Part shown: positions 23,716 through 33,938 of the stretch, piece after piece
Layout of the letters: every line of letters starts with the position of its first letter
Numbering within the stretch: position 1 is the first letter of the stretch
Source: Takakia lepidozioides
Lineage: Eukaryota; Streptophyta; Takakiopsida; Takakiales; Takakiaceae
Assembly: GCA_030704615.1 (NCBI GenBank)
Contig: CM060732.1
Span: 15,748,001-15,812,000 of the forward strand
Length of the DNA stretch: 64,000 nucleotides
Direction: 5' to 3'
Translations under genes and position numbers: made by a program
Notes under the pieces: generated by a model
Told to the model about the DNA's origin: nothing
Databases searched by the model: none
What the model saw: the letters and a program-made list of their open reading frames with translations, nothing else

Positions 23716-24041
23716 CTTCCCAAATATGCTTCTCTTTAAAGCATCTTCCAAATATGCTTTCATACTTGTTAACAACCAATGGTGGTTGTTAACAAGTATG
23801 GAAAAAAATAAAAAATAAATAAAAATATGATGCCTCTCGAAGAGAGCGTAACTTATGGAGTCACTTCACTCCCAAGGGCTACCTGCCTTCCTAGCGTGGA
23901 CACCGTCATAACACACCAAATTGTGGTTTGAACCCACGACCACATCCAACATAATATGTGCCCATGACCATTGGACTACATGCTGGTTGTCATATGAAGG
24001 CATATTTGGAAGATGCTTTAAAGAGAAGCATATTTGGGAAG
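23716..24041. repeat. 42-bp perfect inverted repeat enclosing a hairpin and a SINE
   Basis: The arms 23716-23757 and 24000-24041 are exact reverse complements over 42 bases (left arm begins CTTCCCAAATATGCTTCTC). Just inside the left arm, 23761-23800 is an 18-base hairpin (CATACTTGTTAACAACCA / TGGTTGTTAACAAGTATG, 4-base loop). A tRNA-derived SINE fills the rest of the loop. GTTGTTAACAAC words recur around it (23.5-24.2 kb). The structure resembles a foldback element, or one that captured a SINE. Confidence 0.8.
23829..23998 (-). mobile_element. tRNA-derived SINE, family 2
   Basis: On the minus strand an A-box-like GTAGTCCAATGGTCATGG (about 23963-23980) is followed by a B-box-like GTGGGTTCAAAC (about 23926-23935), at the spacing of a pol III internal promoter. 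The same sequence occurs at 54079-54246 with clear homology throughout. It does not fold into a plausible tRNA, so it is a SINE rather than a tRNA gene. Confidence 0.65.
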
Positions 24042-24597
24042 GGTTGTTATGAATAACAACTGGTTGTTCCGAACAACTCGTTGTTAACAACCACTTGTTC
24101 CGAACAACCCACTTGTTAACAACTAGTTGTTTCCAACATCCCACTTGTTATTAACCTGCTTGTTCCCAACAACCCACTTGTTCCCAACCTACTGTCCATT
24201 TCCAGGAGGCATTCATATTCATTACATGGTCATGCCACCCATATCATGTCATATTATCAGATCCATGATTTTCAGATGCCTATGTAGATCTCATGCCACA
24301 CATGAGTATTTTATTGCCCCGCACATCCAATTGCCACTCTGCATGAAGTGGGGCCCACGGGCCCGCTCGGGCGTCAAACTGCCACAACCCGGATTGGGGT
24401 GAAACTATTGTTGCGCTCCGACATCCGAGACACATATGTTGGGAACCAAGTGGGAACAAAACATAGTTCAAACACCAGAAGAAACAACATTGGAGTTGGG
24501 GACCGCACACACAGGCTTTGGCTGAAATGCAACTTAGCCAAGTGTGTGCTTGCCATCAGGAAACTATACTGGAATATCGATTAATTTATAGACATTT
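24042..24597. other. Non-coding region with GTTGTTAACAAC words
   Basis: The first 150 bases are rich in CAACAACCCACTTGTT-type words related to the hairpin at 23761. The remainder shows no recognisable gene, RNA or transposon. Confidence 0.4.
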
Positions 24598-25290
24598 TGT
24601 TGGTAACGTTTGAGAGATGTCCTCCCATTCGGGGTTAGGGATGTGAAATGATGATGACAACATGCTTATTGAAGAAGTTGATGGCATCACAATTTTTTTT
24701 TGAAACATTCTGTCACGACTCGCTTATCTATAAAACCCGTATTCGTCCAAATCTATATTTCCTTCAACGTTGTTAACAACTTCTCTGCTTGCCTCCGATG
24801 GCTCTTATGTTGATGGTGTCAATGTGGAACAATCGTAAATGCAACAATCCAAAAGCATAAAACGAAAAATGGTATGTTTGTGAGACTGCCACATGCTTAT
24901 TGTAGAAGTTGATTGTGGATTGTTTGTGAGACCGCCACATGCTTATTGAAGAAGTTGATTGTTGATTTGCGCATGTGCAATTTTGTCATTGTAAGTTTGT
25001 TCAATTGAAATTCGAGTTTTCTGCATATTTCACAAAGCGACTGCAATTTGAAATTTTGGCACATCGGCATACGTTACAAAAATGTCGTCCCTTCCCTTCG
25101 GGTTTAGGGACGTGAAATGATGACGACAACTGTGACAACATTTGACCATCATGGCAACACACAAAAATATATTGAAACGTGATGTCTCATCGCAAGCTAA
25201 TGTATAATCCCCTATTCGTCCAAATCTATACTTCCTTCAACGTTGCTAACAGCTCCTTTGGTTGCCTCCGATGGCTCTTCTGTTGATGTT
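24598..25290. repeat. Diverged direct duplication of about 230 bp
   Basis: 24600-24835 and 25075-25290 share ordered blocks: GGTTTAGGGA / GGGGTTAGGGA, GTGAAATGATGA, CGTCCAAATCTATA, TTCCTTCAACGTTG and TTGCCTCCGATGGCTCTT. Between them a shorter repeat (CGCCACATGCTTATTG.AGAAGTTGATTG) is present twice. The right copy overlaps the 3' end of gypsy element B, so part of the unit may derive from its 3' sequence. Confidence 0.65.
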
Positions 25291-25599
25291 GTCGACCTGG
25301 CCGCACGTGCGGTGGGGAGAGCCCTATGGTGGGAGCGGGTGTGCCATGCAGGACCAAGTACCAGGCAGTCTGCTTTGTTTGGAGGTCTTGGAGGTCTCGG
25401 AGGACAGTAGGTGTGATCATTCGCTTGCCATTGTGCCGCATCCCACGCTTGCACCAATGACTCCACACTTGTCAAATCGCGCAAGGGAACACCAATGGAC
25501 TGGCTGCCATAGTCCGTCTCCCATGTACCAAGAATCATCAAGATGGTCTTGAGTCTCGTCCCCATCTTCTTCCAAAGTGCCCTCCAAAATTTACTTTTA

Positions 25600-25960
25600 A
25601 ACTTTGGATCTCGGTCCAAGATAATATCTTTCGGGAGTCCATGATGCTTGAAGACGTGGGCGAAGTAAAGTCGCCTCGTCTCCTGCACCGTGGCACTTTC
25701 CCAAGACCCCTCTGGAATCGGCAAGGGTTGTAACAGCCCCGCTTGCTTTTTTTACTCGCTTCGGTTTTGTTGGCATGTGGTGCATGTCTTGACATACTCC
25801 TCGGCCTCCTCCCTTAGTTTGGGCCAGAAATACTCTTTTTTCAAGAGTGTCGCGGTGCACTTGGCTCCGCCGTGGCCCGCAAGCGGGCCATCGTGGCATT
25901 CTCTCAAGAGACTATCTCTGATCCCTCCCTTCGGCACGTAGAGACGCTTTTGCTTGTACC
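25600..25960 (-). pseudogene. Gypsy B integrase, internally deleted
   Basis: The zinc-binding HHCC module is present (LLRECHDGPLAGHGG ... CTTCQQNRSE). After about 20 further residues the sequence jumps to IPEGSWESATVQETRRLYFA and then HGLPKDIILDRDPKFKSKFW. The stretch that should carry the first catalytic Asp (the DFI.GLP region) and about 50 residues around it are missing. The second Asp (LDRDPKF) is kept, but the sequence loses homology before the catalytic Glu. A deletion in an ancestor is the simplest cause. Confidence 0.75.
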
Positions 25961-25989
25961 GAAGCAGTCCATTGTGCAAGTGGAATAGC

Positions 25990-26640
25990 GATTTAACCCC
26001 CAACCTCAAGTCCTGCATCACGGCCTTCGTCATCTCATCCTTTCGATAAGCCTTCCGGATCTTCCTTTGGAGCGCCGTCTCGCCCCTGTACACCAACATG
26101 AGCTGTTGTTTTCTACTTAAAGCATCGACCATCACATTGTCCAGTCCCGGTTTATACTGGATATCCACGTCGAACACTGCCAAAGTGTCTTGCCACCTAA
26201 GTTGTTCTGGGGACAACTTAGGCTGCGTGGCAAAATATTTCATCGTGACATTGTCCGTGAACACCTTCACCGGGTTGGAACCAACATAGTGGCGCCAAAG
26301 CTCAAGGCAATGCACCACCGCCTTCATTTCTTTCTCGTGCGTAGGCCACCGTCGCTCCACTTCATTCAGTTTCTTACTTTCGTAAGCCATCGGACGTCCA
26401 TCTTGCATGAGCACACCCCCAATTGCGAAGTCCGACGCATCTGTATGAATCTCAAATGGACGGTCGAACTCCGGGATTTTCAGGACTGGAGCTTCCGCCA
26501 TCCGCTGCTTCAACTCGGCAAAAGCTTGGCCACAAAAGGTGTTCCATACCCATACCTTGGACTTACACAGAAGGTCTGACAGTGGCCCCGCGACTCTTGG
26601 ATAAATTTCTCACATACTTTCGGTAATAGGAGGCGAGTCC
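25990..26640 (-). pseudogene. Gypsy B RNase H and RT-RNase H linker
   Basis: The linker encodes SFLGLASYYRKYVRNLSK just after a TGA at about 26647; the expected codon there is Arg (VRSFLG), so CGA to TGA is likely. RNase H begins KIPEFDRPFEIHTDASDFAI with the first catalytic Asp (TDAS), continues with KEMKAVVHCLELWRHYV and KVFTDN, and ends with KPGLDNVMVDALSRK, the usual D-A-L-S-R signature. Confidence 0.8.
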
Positions 26641-26649
26641 TAAGAATGA

Positions 26650-27400
26650 TCACACTCCCGGGACCGAAGTCGAAGGCTCCCAGTCCAAGATCGCCCTCAC
26701 CTTTCTGTCATCTATTTTGATCCCATCCTGTGTAATCACATGCCCTAGGAACTCCACTTTTGTGACCCCGAATTCGCATTTTGAAGCTTTGGCATACAGC
26801 TTCCCTTCCTGCAATTTCTGGAACACCCTTTTGAGGTGCTCCAGGTGCTCTTCCTTTGTTTTCGAGTACACCAAGATGTCGTCGATGTACACGATCAAAA
26901 AGTCATCCAACCACTCCTGGAAAAGGTTGTTCATGAGCGTGCTAAAGGTCGCGGATGCGTTGGTGAGCCCAAAAGGCATCACCAAGAATTCATATGAACC
27001 ATATCTTGTCCTGCACACGGTTTTCTCCTCATCTCCTTCTGCCACTCGGATTTGATGGTAACCCGAGCGCAAATCGATCCGGCTAAAATACTTTGCTCCT
27101 GCCAACCGATCGAAGAGGTCGTCGATCCTTGGCAAAGGGTACCGGTTTTTTATAATCACCTTATTCAGAGCCCTGTAATCGACACACATCCGCAACGTCC
27201 CATCCTTCTTGTCTGCGAATAGCACTGGGGCTCCGTAAGGTGACTTACTCGGCCGGATGTACCCCTTTGATATTAGATCCTTGAGTTGGGCCTTTAGCTT
27301 GACCAACTCTCTGTGGCTGAACCGGTAGGGCGCCTTGGCAGGCGGCTCCGATCCCAGTATCACCTCTATCTTGTGGTCAACTCCTCTTCACGGTGGCAAG
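26650..27400 (-). CDS. Gypsy B reverse transcriptase
   Basis: The frame covers the classic RT blocks: [91 protein letters not shown] and the catalytic YIDD (codons at 26878-26889), then [15 protein letters not shown]. All three catalytic carboxylates are present and this domain is uninterrupted. It is closest in style to plant chromovirus-like gypsy RTs. Confidence 0.9.
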
Positions 27401-27689
27401 CCGCTTGGTAAATCCTCCAGCATCACATCTTGGTATTTCTCCAAGATCCCCTTGATCCAATCTGGGCTCGGCTCCCTATCGACTTCTCTTTCCACTTGTC
27501 TTACGTAAAGCAAAAACTGGGGCTCGTGTGGCTCCTCCACGGCCCACTCCTTTGCTGACAGCAGGTTTATTCGCCCTCCTACTTGGTTGGGCGTTTCCGA
27601 TACCCGTAATACTTTGCCACCATTCCCACACGGTAGCGTGACTATTCTCTTTCATGACCGCTCCGGATTTGCTCAAAAAGGTCGTCCCA

Positions 27690-27930
27690 AAAATGAGATC
27701 CACTCCATTGATCTTGCAAATGGTGAAGTTCTCACGTCCCTCCCAACTCCCGAGCTGAAGAAGAACATTGAATGCCAACCTCGTCGCCAATTGTGGTTCT
27801 CATTTGGCAAAACGCACCGCAATAGAGGCCCTCACATCACTTGTCGGGAGCCCCAGCTTCCGTGCCGTTGTCGGTGTCATGAAGGAGTGCGACGCTCTTG
27901 TGTCCACCAACAACAACACATTAGTTCTGG
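27690..27930 (-). pseudogene. Gypsy B retropepsin with altered active site
   Basis: The minus strand encodes LLVDTRASHSFMTPTTARKL (27930-27870) followed by ..FAK-stop-EPQ and then FNVLLQLGSWEGRENFTICK. The active-site triplet expected as D-(S/T)-G reads D-T-R (codons near 27888-27906), so the glycine of the catalytic loop is replaced by Arg. The TGA after FAK sits at a likely Arg codon. The enzyme would be inactive. Confidence 0.7.
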
Positions 27931-28099
27931 AAATTATCCCACTCACGATCCTTTACGCAAGGCACCAGTCTAGTCCTGATGCAACTCACAAGAGTAGTTG
28001 CCTACCTTGCAAGTCTTGGCGACCACCGCTTCCACCGAGCGGCTGATGGAATCTTCGGACAGCTCTGTGGTCGCCCGAGACATGTTCAATTGTCGGGGT

Positions 28100-29180
28100 T
28101 TCGCGCACTTCTTGGCCATGTGCCCGGGCTCCCCGCAATTAAAGCACCCTCCATCGAAGGTCACTTTCTGTCCGCCATAAGCCGCCGCACCTGATTTTCC
28201 TTTCGGGGCACCGAGTGCCGCTTTGACGTGTGAAGGCCCTCCCTTCGATTTCCATGTGCCATTGCCGCCGCGTGGCCTATCCCACTTCTTTTCCGGTCGG
28301 AAGGGGTCACCCTCCCCCGGATCTTCTTGTGGTTCAGCTCCGTACGGCCTTATTTTTCGCCCCTAGAGACATCCGAGAAACATTCAGCCCTTTCAATTGC
28401 CTCGTTCAAAGTCTTAGGTGGCTTCTCCTCCAACTTCCGCCTGGCCCATGGGGCCAATCCCGCCACAAAGTTGAGGACCATTTCTGGTTCTGCCATATTT
28501 GCGACTTCGAGCAACAGCACATTGAAAGCCTGAATATATCCCCGAATGTCATCCGTTTGCTTCAAATTCCTCATCTTGTCCCGGGTGAGCCAGGACGCGT
28601 TGAGGGGAACAAACTGTCTTTTCATAAGTTCCTTGAACCCACTCTAGTTCAAGGTTTCTGGGTTTTGACCTTGGTCATGAAGACGTTTCTGCCACCATTG
28701 TTGAGCATAGCCCCTCAAATAGGTGGGAGCCACTTCCACCCGATCCTCGTCACTCAACTTGGCCGCCCGGAAGTACTGCTCTAGCTCCAAGAGCCAGGTG
28801 TTGAGTGCCTTCCGATTTCGGACGCCCTCGAAGGTGCCGGGTTCCTTAGGCTTCACCTTAAACTTTGCCTTAATGGAAGTGGCATTAGCCGCTTTCAACA
28901 CATCTTTCAACGTCCCGCCAAACTGCGCCAACAACCCTTCCCAAAAAGGCTGCTGGCATGGGAGACATCTGTGGGTCTGGCGGAACCTCTGGGAAGTCCT
29001 CGGGCTCCGACTCCCAAAATTCCTCCCGTTCTTGAGCGGCCTCACTTTCAGAAGCATGAATCACCTCTTCCAATTGCCGCTTCGGTGACACGTCACCCCC
29101 ACCGGGCTCACCAGGTCCATCATCTTTCGGGCCGTTCCGCTTTCGCTTTGTCTTGCCCGACCCCATGATGAGGCTATTCT
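28100..29180 (-). pseudogene. Gypsy B gag with CCHC zinc knuckle
   Basis: From 5' (right): a basic N-terminus (GKTKRKRNGPKDDGPGEPGG), an acidic linker, the retrotransposon gag domain (LNTWLLELEQYFRAAKL, YLRGYAQQWWQKRL) interrupted by TAG near 28644, then VANMAEPEMVLNFVAGLAPW and the zinc knuckle CFNCGEPGHMAKKC at about 28104-28146. The knuckle binds the RNA genome during packaging. The reading frame changes between gag blocks. Confidence 0.8.
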
Positions 29181-29207
29181 CAAGGACGATCGCGTACTGA
29201 ACTCTAA

Positions 29208-29219
29208 GCTCTGATACCA
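29208..29219 (-). promoter_or_regulatory. Primer-binding site (initiator tRNA-Met type)
   Basis: The minus strand reads TGGTATCAGAGC immediately after the LTR end (ACACT). This is the standard plant primer-binding sequence complementary to the 3' end of initiator tRNA-Met, and it fixes the orientation of element B. Confidence 0.9.
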
Positions 29220-29221
29220 AG

Positions 29222-29800
29222 TGTCGCGCACCTCACTTCGGTAAGCTCCCCTTCAAGTTATAGTTACTCACTTTGATGTGTGCGCCTAACTCCCAAACTG
29301 GCCGCCGGGCCAACTCGGAGCTTTGGCTACTCACCGGGACATAACGGTCCCCCTTTGCTCCTCCAAAAGACCCTCCACCACTTTGGGCCTAGTGAAAATT
29401 CCCTTTGGTAGATGACAGTCCGGAATAGCTCCCCACACCTTGGTCGCTTTCCGGCTCGCACGCTTACTCACTAGTTTTTGGTCACCAACGGGCTTGCACT
29501 GTTCTCGGGGTTACTACGAGTCCCTATATATACTTCTGTGACTGTCCGTGAGGGTTTCACAAACTACCTAGCCATTTTGTGGCGAACCACCACGAAGACA
29601 CTCGATTCCCGGTGATGAGTCGCGGTGAGTCTTGGCCCACCCACCACGGCCCCATTGGACCGTGATGAGTCCCAAGACTCCCCACGACTCCCACCATAAG
29701 GTCTCTGCCCCATGGTGAGTCCTATGTCACCCCCACTAAGACCCACTAAGCTACCACCACCCCTCGTGGACCCACCCCCACTGCAACCCGGTGTGCGGGG
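29222..29800 (-). repeat. 5' LTR of gypsy element B (right boundary uncertain)
   Basis: The LTR abuts the primer-binding site and ends (minus strand) in GCGCGACA. A TATATATA box at about 29523-29532 (on the minus strand AGTATATATAGGGAC) is placed like the LTR promoter. There is no second LTR copy to define the outer boundary; 29800 is an estimate. Repeated GTGATGAGTC / CATGGTGAGTCC words occur in the distal part. Confidence 0.6.
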
Positions 29801-30036
29801 CTCCACCTAGTGAGCGCCTCCGCCTCCTTGAGTTCCTTGGGCACTCAAGGGTGCTTCAGCCCCTGTACCTATTGTTGCCACTGCCCCCACCACAGGAACA
29901 GCCCCTCTTGTGTACCGACCCCCTGCCCGTAAGGCAAAAGGCCGCGACATTGAATGCTTCATATGTGCACAACTATAAAGGCGGAATGGTGGGCTTGGCA
30001 GCCACTACACATAGCAGGTCCCAAAAAGAGCAGGCC

Positions 30037-31424
30037 ATGGATGCCCACGACGATGCAGGGCGTTCTCTTGTCGCATATGTTGACAGACTTCTCAATTTGC
30101 GCCAAGCAACAATCACGAGCATTGCCAATGGTTTGGGCTTGAGCAAAGGTGCATTGAGGCGGGCATTGGTGGCCCATGGATGGCAAAGGGTGTATGCGAG
30201 GCCAGAGGATGAAGATCTACAAGCATCGATTGCAAGTGTTATCCCACTTGAGAGGGGAGGATGCAATTTTGGCATTCGTGTTGTTCAAACCCTATTGCGG
30301 AGGACGGTCGAAGACATGTGAGAGACGTGTTGCTAACAATGCAATCGGAACACATGATACGTCGGCAGGTCGGAAGACTGTTCAAAGGCCAATACACAAT
30401 TTCACAGCCGATGCGTATGTGGCATATAAGCACCACATGCTAGAAGTCTTTGTATTTACGTATATATGATTTAAGTGTTGTTTTGTTAGTGCAGGCATGT
30501 GAAGTCATTGTTCTTGTGGCATTGCATCGCTTGAAGTTGAAAGCTCACATCCTAAACCTGTGCATTCGGGATGAGGATAACCTTTGGCTGGCCAGCATAC
30601 GAGAAACTGAAGAGGTGGGGTTTCCGATTGCATGGTGGAATCGATGGAGCGACTCATTTCATTGTTTGGCTCCGAGTAGCCTTGGACAAGAAGCAAGAAA
30701 CTCTGTTTGCAGGATATGAGAATGCTATCGGCAAATATGGACACCCTATACAAATACGGTCAGACCATGCTCCAGAGCATGCATTGATTCATGCAGATAT
30801 AGAGAATGCACGGACAGAGGTGGCTCGATCGTTTTTGACCGGGTCATCTTGCCACAACCAGCGCATAGAGCATTTTTGGAGACAGATTTGGACACATCTG
30901 GCATGGTTTTTTAAACACATATTCGAAGGGATGGAGACAGCAGGAATTCTTGACATGGACAACATGTTGCATAAAAGCTCACTTATACTTGTTTTTTGCC
31001 AGTAATCGAAGAGGATGCAGAGCGTGCTGTGACATGGTGGAACCATCATAGGGTGAGGAAAATAACGCAAAACGGACGCAATTTACCTGCACATGTATCA
31101 GTTGTGGTATTTCAGACTAAAGAACGCGAAGCAGGATAAAAATCTACGCGGACCATTATTTGTGTTGTGTTACTATATTCCTGTAGTTATTCAAATAGGC
31201 CTGAAGTCGGATCCGTATGCCTTGCAGGGTGGTGAGACCACCTGTGTACGATGTTCACGAGAATGTTGGTTCATTCCCTAACCAACCTCTCGTGCCACCT
31301 CTTACACATGGAGAACTTCCCGAAGGGGACGTACAAGCTGAGGAATACAACACAGAAGCAGATGACGATGAGGGCATTCAAGACCCGTTGTATCTTCTTA
31401 CACAGGTACATAATTGTCTCTAAA
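30037..31424 (+). pseudogene. DDE integrase-core protein (stand-alone type), broken
   Basis: From ATG at 30037 (MDAHDDAG) a helix-turn-helix-like segment follows (ITSIANGLGLSKGALRRALV, about 30112-30170), then GCNFGIRVVQTLLRRT and, one frame over, VRDVLLTMQSEHMIRRQVG. A short intron-like gap (about 30440-30495, ending TTAGTGCAG) precedes the catalytic core: HGGIDG (first Asp), IRSDHAPEH (second Asp) and HNQRIEHFWRQIW (Glu 35 residues after the second Asp). It continues as LPVIEEDAERAVTWWNHHRV. This order matches a family of eukaryotic proteins annotated as integrase core domain proteins, thought to be transposon-derived. Frame changes at about 30315, 30575 and 31000 indicate decay. No terminal repeats were identified. 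Confidence 0.65.
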
Positions 31425-31544
31425 CATTGTTGTAACATGATGTTATTATACTATAATCATGTGTTGGTATCATGTTGTAGTATAAACAGTCTTTGGTATA
31501 TACATTCAACAGCATAACATGCTATTAAGAGACCGTGTGCATGT

Positions 31545-32516
31545 TGTTAGAGGGCTGCTTGGGACTTAGACGCTTTTATGGGTTCTGTGGGGTACCCTTA
31601 ATTTTTGCGCAGACTGAAACCAACAGGAGTCTTAGGGGTGGCAGGAGCAGGCTTTAGGGAGCTTCGCACGGCCAGTCACAGTCCGGCACAGCTTTACACA
31701 GCCCGCCACAGCTTCGCACAGCCAGTCACAGCCCGACACAGCTTCACACAGCCAATCACAGCTCGGCACAGCTTTACACAGCCCGACACAGCTTCACACA
31801 GCTAGTCACAGCCCGACATAGCTTCACACAGCCCGACACAGCTTTACACAGCCAGTCACAGCTCGGCACAACTTTACACAGCCTGTCACAGTACATGGGG
31901 AACAGTTATCATTGACAGGGAATGACTGCGAGGGAACGACATCTGCAGAGGGAACGTGTTACTTCAGGGGTGACGGTTAGTTAGTTAGGTGGTTAGAACA
32001 GCTTGCGAGTAGATAAGGAGAGTGACAACGGGAAGGGGATCACTCTGGAGGAGGGCGACTTGTTCAGGAGAGGAAGAAACGTAACGGGGAGCAGGAAACA
32101 GTGTAGAGGAGATGATGACTTGAATGAGGCTTAGTTCATGCAAGCTGTAGAATTATACTATAGGGCAGATTAGAGTCACCATGGCATTGATCTGATACCT
32201 GATAAATCATAATCTAATACTTATTCGATACAATCACACTGTGTAGATAGACATGAGTGAAGCTGTGGAATGAATGCACGATTAACTGGAACTTAGTAGA
32301 TACTGAAGCAATTTGATGCTTCAGTATACACGTTAAGGTAAATTGATAACATGAAGGCAAGAAGAAATACAAATAGGAAGCACAACCATGATTCACTAGC
32401 TGCAGGTCATGACTGATTGTTCTGAGCGGGCTGAGTGCTTAGAGATATCCAACTCTTCTATCTTGGAGTTTCCACCTCGGATAGCGAAGGGATGGGTGAG
32501 TAAAAGCCGCGCAACA
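31545..32516 (+). repeat. 5' LTR of gypsy element A
   Basis: Starts TGTTAGAGGGC and ends GCGCAACA, 972 bases, homologous to the LTR at 124-1143. It includes a CACAG-rich minisatellite at about 31670-31890. It is followed directly by a primer-binding site, which identifies it as the 5' LTR. Confidence 0.85.
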
Positions 32517-32517
32517 T

Positions 32518-32536
32518 TTGGCGACCATACTGGGGA
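32518..32536 (+). promoter_or_regulatory. Primer-binding site of gypsy element A
   Basis: TTGGCGACCATACTGGGGA follows the LTR end. The TGGCG...TGGGGA form resembles the tRNA-Arg or tRNA-Asp type primer-binding sites of plant Tat/Athila/Ogre elements rather than the tRNA-Met type used by element B. The matching tRNA was not checked. Confidence 0.65.
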
Positions 32537-33937
32537 ACTCAGTCATGAACAACCAGATGTGACAGGCATCTGGTGGGATCATGGTGGTTGGAGAACTAAA
32601 GAATTTGATGTGAATCAAATTCCCTATGAAACTGAGAATGAAAGATTGTCCAAACAATTCTTTCAGAGGTTCTTGGAATTGCCAGACGGTTGTAAAGAAA
32701 ACATTCTTAAGAGAGTGCATGATGTTGACCCTGAGTGGGGTCTGGAGAAAAGAGTGATAAAGATTTATCAGGTGGCATGTAGAGGAAGAGCACATTGGTT
32801 ACCAACACTGGTTTATGTGATAGCATTGCTATCCATTAAGCGAGTAGAGTTTGAAGGCTGGGAGGAAAGGAGGGTGAATGTTTATACTCATATGCATGAG
32901 GAGCTTGTACTAGTAAAGAATTGGATTCCAAAGGATATTTTGTGGATCAAACTCACACCAAGAACAGTTTTCCAGACTTGTTTGCCATATGGTTATATGG
33001 TAACGGAGACTTCTAGTATAGCCAAGGGTGCACTGAAGCTTGAAAGAAACCCAGGCATATACGAGAGATACTACAGAAGAGAGTTTTGGTTATTGCCACA
33101 TTAAAGAAATGAAAGACATGGGACATGAGTGATGAAAGAGAAGCTAGACTCCAGAGATATTCAGCAAAAAGATAAAGTTATCTGAAAGCTAATTATCCAT
33201 AACTTTGGGAGAGAGGAATAGACATAGGGGAATCATCTGGACCTCTCACACCATTAAGATCAGAGAGTACATCACCCATACCGGAAGAACTAGAGTTGGA
33301 TGTCACTCCTTCTTTTTCTTTGCAAGAAAGATTAAGAGAATTGGTACAGGAAGAAGATCAACCCCGAGGTGAAAGATCTGAGGTACGTCCCTGGATAAAA
33401 GATTTGACATAAATCTTTGATAAGAGTTGGCATGGAACACCAAAAGCAGGAACTCCAGTTTCTGAGATGGAAGACGAAGAAGGAGGAGAGGATGTGGCAG
33501 AGTCAACGGAGAGTTCAGACTCTCCAACACCATTGCAGTTGAGTTACATGAGGGCAGAACTTGGAGGATGAAAACAGAGAGAAGAAATTGGAAGAGGAAG
33601 AGTATGAAGAAGTAGACCCAACAGCTGAGGTTGAGACTACAACCAGGACATCCCAACCCGTTGGACCTGGATCAGGTGGAGCACTTGGACCACAGGCCAA
33701 CAAAGTTGTCGGCTCAGGGGGATTAGGCGGACAACCTGGATCTGGCTCTGGGGGGACAGGGAGTGTGGGAAGTAGTGCAACTGGAGTTGGGAATACTGTG
33801 AATATAGTGGGGCCAGTAGCAGGGAGTGCTCAGGGGCCACCACTTGGTGGAAGTTCCACCACAACTACAACAGGTCCTCAAGGACCAGCACCAACAAGGG
33901 GGCCAGCACCTGTAAGTGGGCAGGGGGTAGGGCCATA
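32537..33937 (+). CDS. Leader ORF region upstream of gag (element A)
   Basis: One open frame runs from the LTR across the primer-binding site to 33104 and encodes WWDHGGWRTKEFDVNQIPYE and further mixed sequence ending REFWLLPH. After a gap, 33280-33440 encodes SLQERLRELVQEEDQPRGER (interrupted by TAA near 33411). 33561-33938 encodes an acidic then Gly/Ser/Thr/Pro-rich linker (GSGGTGSVGSS). Tat-type elements may carry an extra ORF before gag; whether these pieces form one protein is unclear. The segment is homologous to the inverted scrap at 1187-1417. Confidence 0.5.
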
Positions 33938-33938
33938 G

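Larger units (their letters stand above)
25212..29219 (-). mobile_element. Gypsy element B, internal region, decayed
   Basis: A Ty3/gypsy retrotransposon on the minus strand in the order primer-binding site, gag, CCHC knuckle, protease, reverse transcriptase, RNase H, integrase. It has a 5' LTR on the right but no 3' LTR is visible on the left; it seems truncated near 25.2 kb at a duplicated sequence. Stops and frame changes interrupt gag, protease and pol, and the integrase has an internal deletion. The element cannot be autonomous. Confidence 0.9.
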
